Of a DNA stretch of 64,000 bases, positions 61,639-64,000 are shown piece by piece; position 1 is the first letter of the stretch; every line of letters begins with the position of its first letter. This DNA is from Chryseobacterium gilvum. Lineage in GTDB: Bacteria; Bacteroidota; Bacteroidia; Flavobacteriales; Weeksellaceae. The notes below the pieces were generated by a model that searched no databases, had not been told where the DNA came from, and worked only from the letters and a program-made list of their open reading frames with translations. The DNA is taken from positions 62,001 through 126,000 of the forward strand of contig NZ_JAOTEN010000001.1 in NCBI RefSeq assembly GCF_025628965.1, in the 5' to 3' direction. Position numbers and translations under genes: made by a program.

Positions 61639-62136
61639 ATGAGATTCATCAAAGCAACAGAAAAAGATATTCCCTTAATTCAAGACTTGGCAAAAAGATC
61701 CTGGGAAAAAGCCTATGCAGAAATACTTTCACAAGAACAGATGAAGTATATGCTTGAAACCATGTATTCTCATACTGAAATTGCAGAACATTTAAAAAAT
61801 CCTCATTATCATTATTATCTTGTTTTTGATGAGATTTTAAATATTTTTGACGGATTTATCGGCTATGAACATCATTATAAAGAAAAAACCACGAAACTTC
61901 ATCGGATTTATCTGGTTCCGGAAAGCAAAGGCAAGGGTTTAGGTAAAAAAACGTTGGAATTTCTGAATGAAAAAGTAAAAGAAAGCGGTGATCAAAGAAT
62001 TATTTTAAATGTCAATAAATACAATTCAGCAAGAAGCTTTTACGAATCACAGGGATATAAGATCTATGATGAAGGCGTTTTTGATATCGGAAACGGATAT
62101 GTAATGGATGATTATTTAATGAAAATAATTCTATAG
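61639..62136 (+). CDS. GNAT family N-acetyltransferase
   Basis: 165 residues. FIKATEKDIPLIQDLAKRSW begins the fold, LHRIYLVPESKGKGLGKKTL is the acetyl-CoA loop (KGKGLG), and ILNVNKYNSARSFYESQGY with YVMDDYLMKIIL closes it. This resembles cytoplasmic GNAT enzymes such as those acting on small amines. Substrate unknown. Convergent with recG. Confidence 0.9.
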   Translation: MRFIKATEKDIPLIQDLAKRSWEKAYAEILSQEQMKYMLETMYSHTEIAEHLKNPHYHYYLVFDEILNIFDGFIGYEHHYKEKTTKLHRIYLVPESKGKGLGKKTLEFLNEKVKESGDQRIILNVNKYNSARSFYESQGYKIYDEGVFDIGNGYVMDDYLMKIIL

Positions 62137-62146
62137 AATTAATGGG

Positions 62147-62164
62147 AACGGGCTTTAGCCCGTT
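62147..62164. terminator. Hairpin between the GNAT and recG genes
   Basis: AACGGGCT-TT-AGCCCGTT is a perfect 8-bp stem. A second, shorter GGCTTTAGCC copy lies at 62187-62196, so the core GGGCTTTAGCC occurs twice in 40 bp. I recall this hairpin as a recurrent intergenic motif in Chryseobacterium. It can serve as a terminator for either convergent gene. Confidence 0.6.
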
Positions 62165-62205
62165 TAAAAACTTATAAAATTCCATGGGCTTTAGCCAAAT
62201 TTAAT

Positions 62206-64000
62206 CTATGAAATCTTACTCCATTTATTTTTCCCTTTATAAAATTGAAGGTAGTAATTTTTAATAATCTGATGATCCGGTCTTGAGAGCAAAGGATCGG
62301 CCTCCAGAATTTTTTCAACAATCTTTTTGGTATTCTTAATAATAACAGCATCGTTTACCAGATCCAGCTTTTTAAAGTCGACTACACCACTTTGCTGCGT
62401 TCCCAGAATATCTCCCGGTCCGCGAAGCTGCATATCAACTTCGGAAATTTTAAAGCCGTCATTGGTTTCCGTCATGGTTTTTATCCTGGTTCTGCTTTCT
62501 GTGGACAGTTTATCAGAAGTCATCAGAATACAGTAGCTCTGTTCGGCTCCTCTTCCGACACGGCCGCGCAACTGATGAAGCTGTGACAATCCGAATCTTT
62601 CCGCACTTTCAATGACCATTACCGAGGCATTGGGAACATTAACGCCCACTTCAATAACGGTCGTTGCAACCATAATTTCTGCTTTTCCGGAAGCAAAATA
62701 ATTCATGGCCGTATCTTTTTCATCCGGTTTCATTCTTCCGTGAAGCATGGCAACATTATACTCTGAAAAAGACTGCATCACATACTCTAAACCTTCCATT
62801 AGATTTTTGTAATCCAGCGTTTCAGATTCTTCAATCAGCGGATAGACAAAATAAATCTGTCGCCCTTTTCTGATCTCGTCACGGCAGAAATTATAGACAA
62901 AAGTCCGGTCTTTTTCTCTTCTGTGCGCAGTGATGATGGGCTTTCTTCCGACCGGCATTTCATCGATCACGGAAACATCCAGGTCAGAATAAAAGCTCAT
63001 CGCCAAAGTTCTGGGAATCGGCGTTGCGGTCATTACTAAAATATGAGGCGGAATTTTATTTTTTGCCCAAAGTTTGGCTCTTTGAGCCACTCCAAACCGA
63101 TGCTGTTCATCAATAATGGCTAATCCCAGGTTTTTAAATCTTACTTTATCTTCTAAAACGGCATGAGTTCCTACCAGAATCGCAAGCTCACCGTTTTCAA
63201 GCTCTTCATGGATGATTTTTCTCGCCGAAGCTTTTACGGAACCGGTCAGTAAACTAACTTTAATAGAAGTTTCTTTCAATAAATCCTTGATCCCGTTGTA
63301 ATGTTGCTGTGCAAGAATCTCTGTGGGAGCCATGATACAGCTCTGGAAACCATTGTCTAAGGCAATCAGCATCGTTAATAATGCGACCATCGTTTTTCCG
63401 GAACCTACGTCTCCCTGCAAAAGGCGATTCATCTGAATCGGTTTTTTCATATCGAGCCTGATTTCCTTTAAAACTCTTTTTTGCGCATTGGTCAGTTCAA
63501 AAGGAAGATGTTTTTCATAAAAATCGGTAAAATAATCTCCTACTATCGGAAATGGATTTCCCTGTGATTTTGTCTTATGATGTGCTTTTTTTAAGCCAAA
63601 ACCCAACTGGAAAAAGAATGATTCTTCAAATTTTAATCTCTGATTGGCTTTAGTAAGAAATTCATTATTTTCCGGAAAATGAATGTTTAAATAAGTATCC
63701 TGTCTGGATAAAAATTTCATTGATTGTATCAGATAATCCGGCAGGTTTTCGTGAATGAGAGTCGGTATTTCTTTGCAGATGTTCCTTAAGATAACCTGAA
63801 AAAATTTTTGGTTCAAACCTCTTTTGGTCAGTTTCTCTGAACCGGGATAGATCGGTTTTAAACGATTGTCTTTTTCCCTATTTTCGTCAATCTCAATTTC
63901 CGGGTGAGGCATGGAAAACTGGTTGTTGAAGACATTGATTTTCCCGAAAATAAACACTTCCCGGTTGACCGGAAGCTGCTCTTTGAGCCATTTTGAATAC
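62206..64000 (-). CDS. recG: ATP-dependent DNA helicase RecG (5' end beyond window)
   Basis: The open frame of 598 codons continues through the right edge (SKWLKEQLPVNREVFIFG is in frame before the internal GTG at 63957), so the N-terminus is missing. Walker A is LLQGDVGSGKTMVALL, the DExH box is LAIIDEQHRFGVAQRAK, and VATTVIEVGVNVPNASVMV with QLRGRVGRGAEQSYCIL are motifs V and VI. The part present covers most of the wedge domain and both helicase domains. RecG remodels stalled forks and branched DNA. Confidence 0.96.
   Translation of the reverse strand, partial: YSKWLKEQLPVNREVFIFGKINVFNNQFSMPHPEIEIDENREKDNRLKPIYPGSEKLTKRGLNQKFFQVILRNICKEIPTLIHENLPDYLIQSMKFLSRQDTYLNIHFPENNEFLTKANQRLKFEESFFFQLGFGLKKAHHKTKSQGNPFPIVGDYFTDFYEKHLPFELTNAQKRVLKEIRLDMKKPIQMNRLLQGDVGSGKTMVALLTMLIALDNGFQSCIMAPTEILAQQHYNGIKDLLKETSIKVSLLTGSVKASARKIIHEELENGELAILVGTHAVLEDKVRFKNLGLAIIDEQHRFGVAQRAKLWAKNKIPPHILVMTATPIPRTLAMSFYSDLDVSVIDEMPVGRKPIITAHRREKDRTFVYNFCRDEIRKGRQIYFVYPLIEESETLDYKNLMEGLEYVMQSFSEYNVAMLHGRMKPDEKDTAMNYFASGKAEIMVATTVIEVGVNVPNASVMVIESAERFGLSQLHQLRGRVGRGAEQSYCILMTSDKLSTESRTRIKTMTETNDGFKISEVDMQLRGPGDILGTQQSGVVDFKKLDLVNDAVIIKNTKKIVEKILEADPLLSRPDHQIIKNYYLQFYKGKNKWSKIS

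Overview
The window looks like chromosome from a low-GC Flavobacteriia, most probably Chryseobacterium or a close relative in the Weeksellaceae. Evidence: many genes are preceded by the Bacteroidetes -7 element TAnnTTTG, two proteins carry type IX secretion (T9SS) C-terminal sorting domains, porZ and recO are adjacent, NuoG is the short form without a molybdopterin domain, and Shine-Dalgarno sites are scarce. No rRNA, CRISPR array or intact insertion sequence was seen.

Layout. 1-2283: 3' part of a GAF-domain protein, running off the left edge. 2360-16651: a complete leftward respiratory complex I operon, nuoA-B-C-D-E-F-(outer-membrane protein)-G-H-I-J-K-L-M-N, closed by a terminator. 16773-28399: housekeeping genes (GNAT protein, zinc metallopeptidase, yigZ, ribD, DUF349 protein, aroE, secreted endonuclease I, LolC/FtsX-type permease, rbfA, methylmalonyl-CoA epimerase). 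28462-28535: a tRNA with CAU anticodon. 28.6-32.0 kb: an AT-rich accessory island containing a decayed prophage (terminase fragment, endolysin with one nonsense codon, spanin-like fragment) and an intact membrane/coiled-coil gene. 32.0-35.5 kb: NTF2-like protein and SDR, divergent HxlR regulator, deoD, and a pair of HTH genes. 35.8-37.4 kb: SulP transporter. 37.6-43.5 kb: a tellurium-resistance-type operon, HAD-PRTase-terD-telA-unknown-terD-terC. 43.6-52.9 kb: catalase-like protein, FKBP, an Rrf2 regulator with its NAD(P)-binding target, M23 peptidase, gpsA, mqo, DUF1684, GNAT and SDR. 53.1-64.0 kb: a GH63-like glycosidase; the leftward operon nucleotidase C-domain lipoprotein, metallophosphatase, porZ, recO; dapA; GNAT; and partial recG at the right edge.

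The least expected signals are in non-coding DNA. (1) Six gaps inside the nuo operon are filled with degenerate arrays of exact 7-bp period, each ending 7-12 nt before the next start codon (nuoN, nuoH, nuoG, nuoF, nuoE, nuoD). In three of them the dinucleotide GC recurs every 7 bp. (2) The 340 bp after the tRNA hold four unrelated pairs of 7-9 bp direct repeats, each spaced exactly 11 bp, as expected for recombination-protein sites of an integrated element. (3) A 19-bp palindromic operator occurs twice around the Rrf2 gene, once over its promoter and once before its target. (4) Several promoters sit so close to the start codon that the mRNAs should be leaderless or nearly so.

All positions were read by eye. 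Functions rest on recognised motifs and family knowledge, not on database searches.
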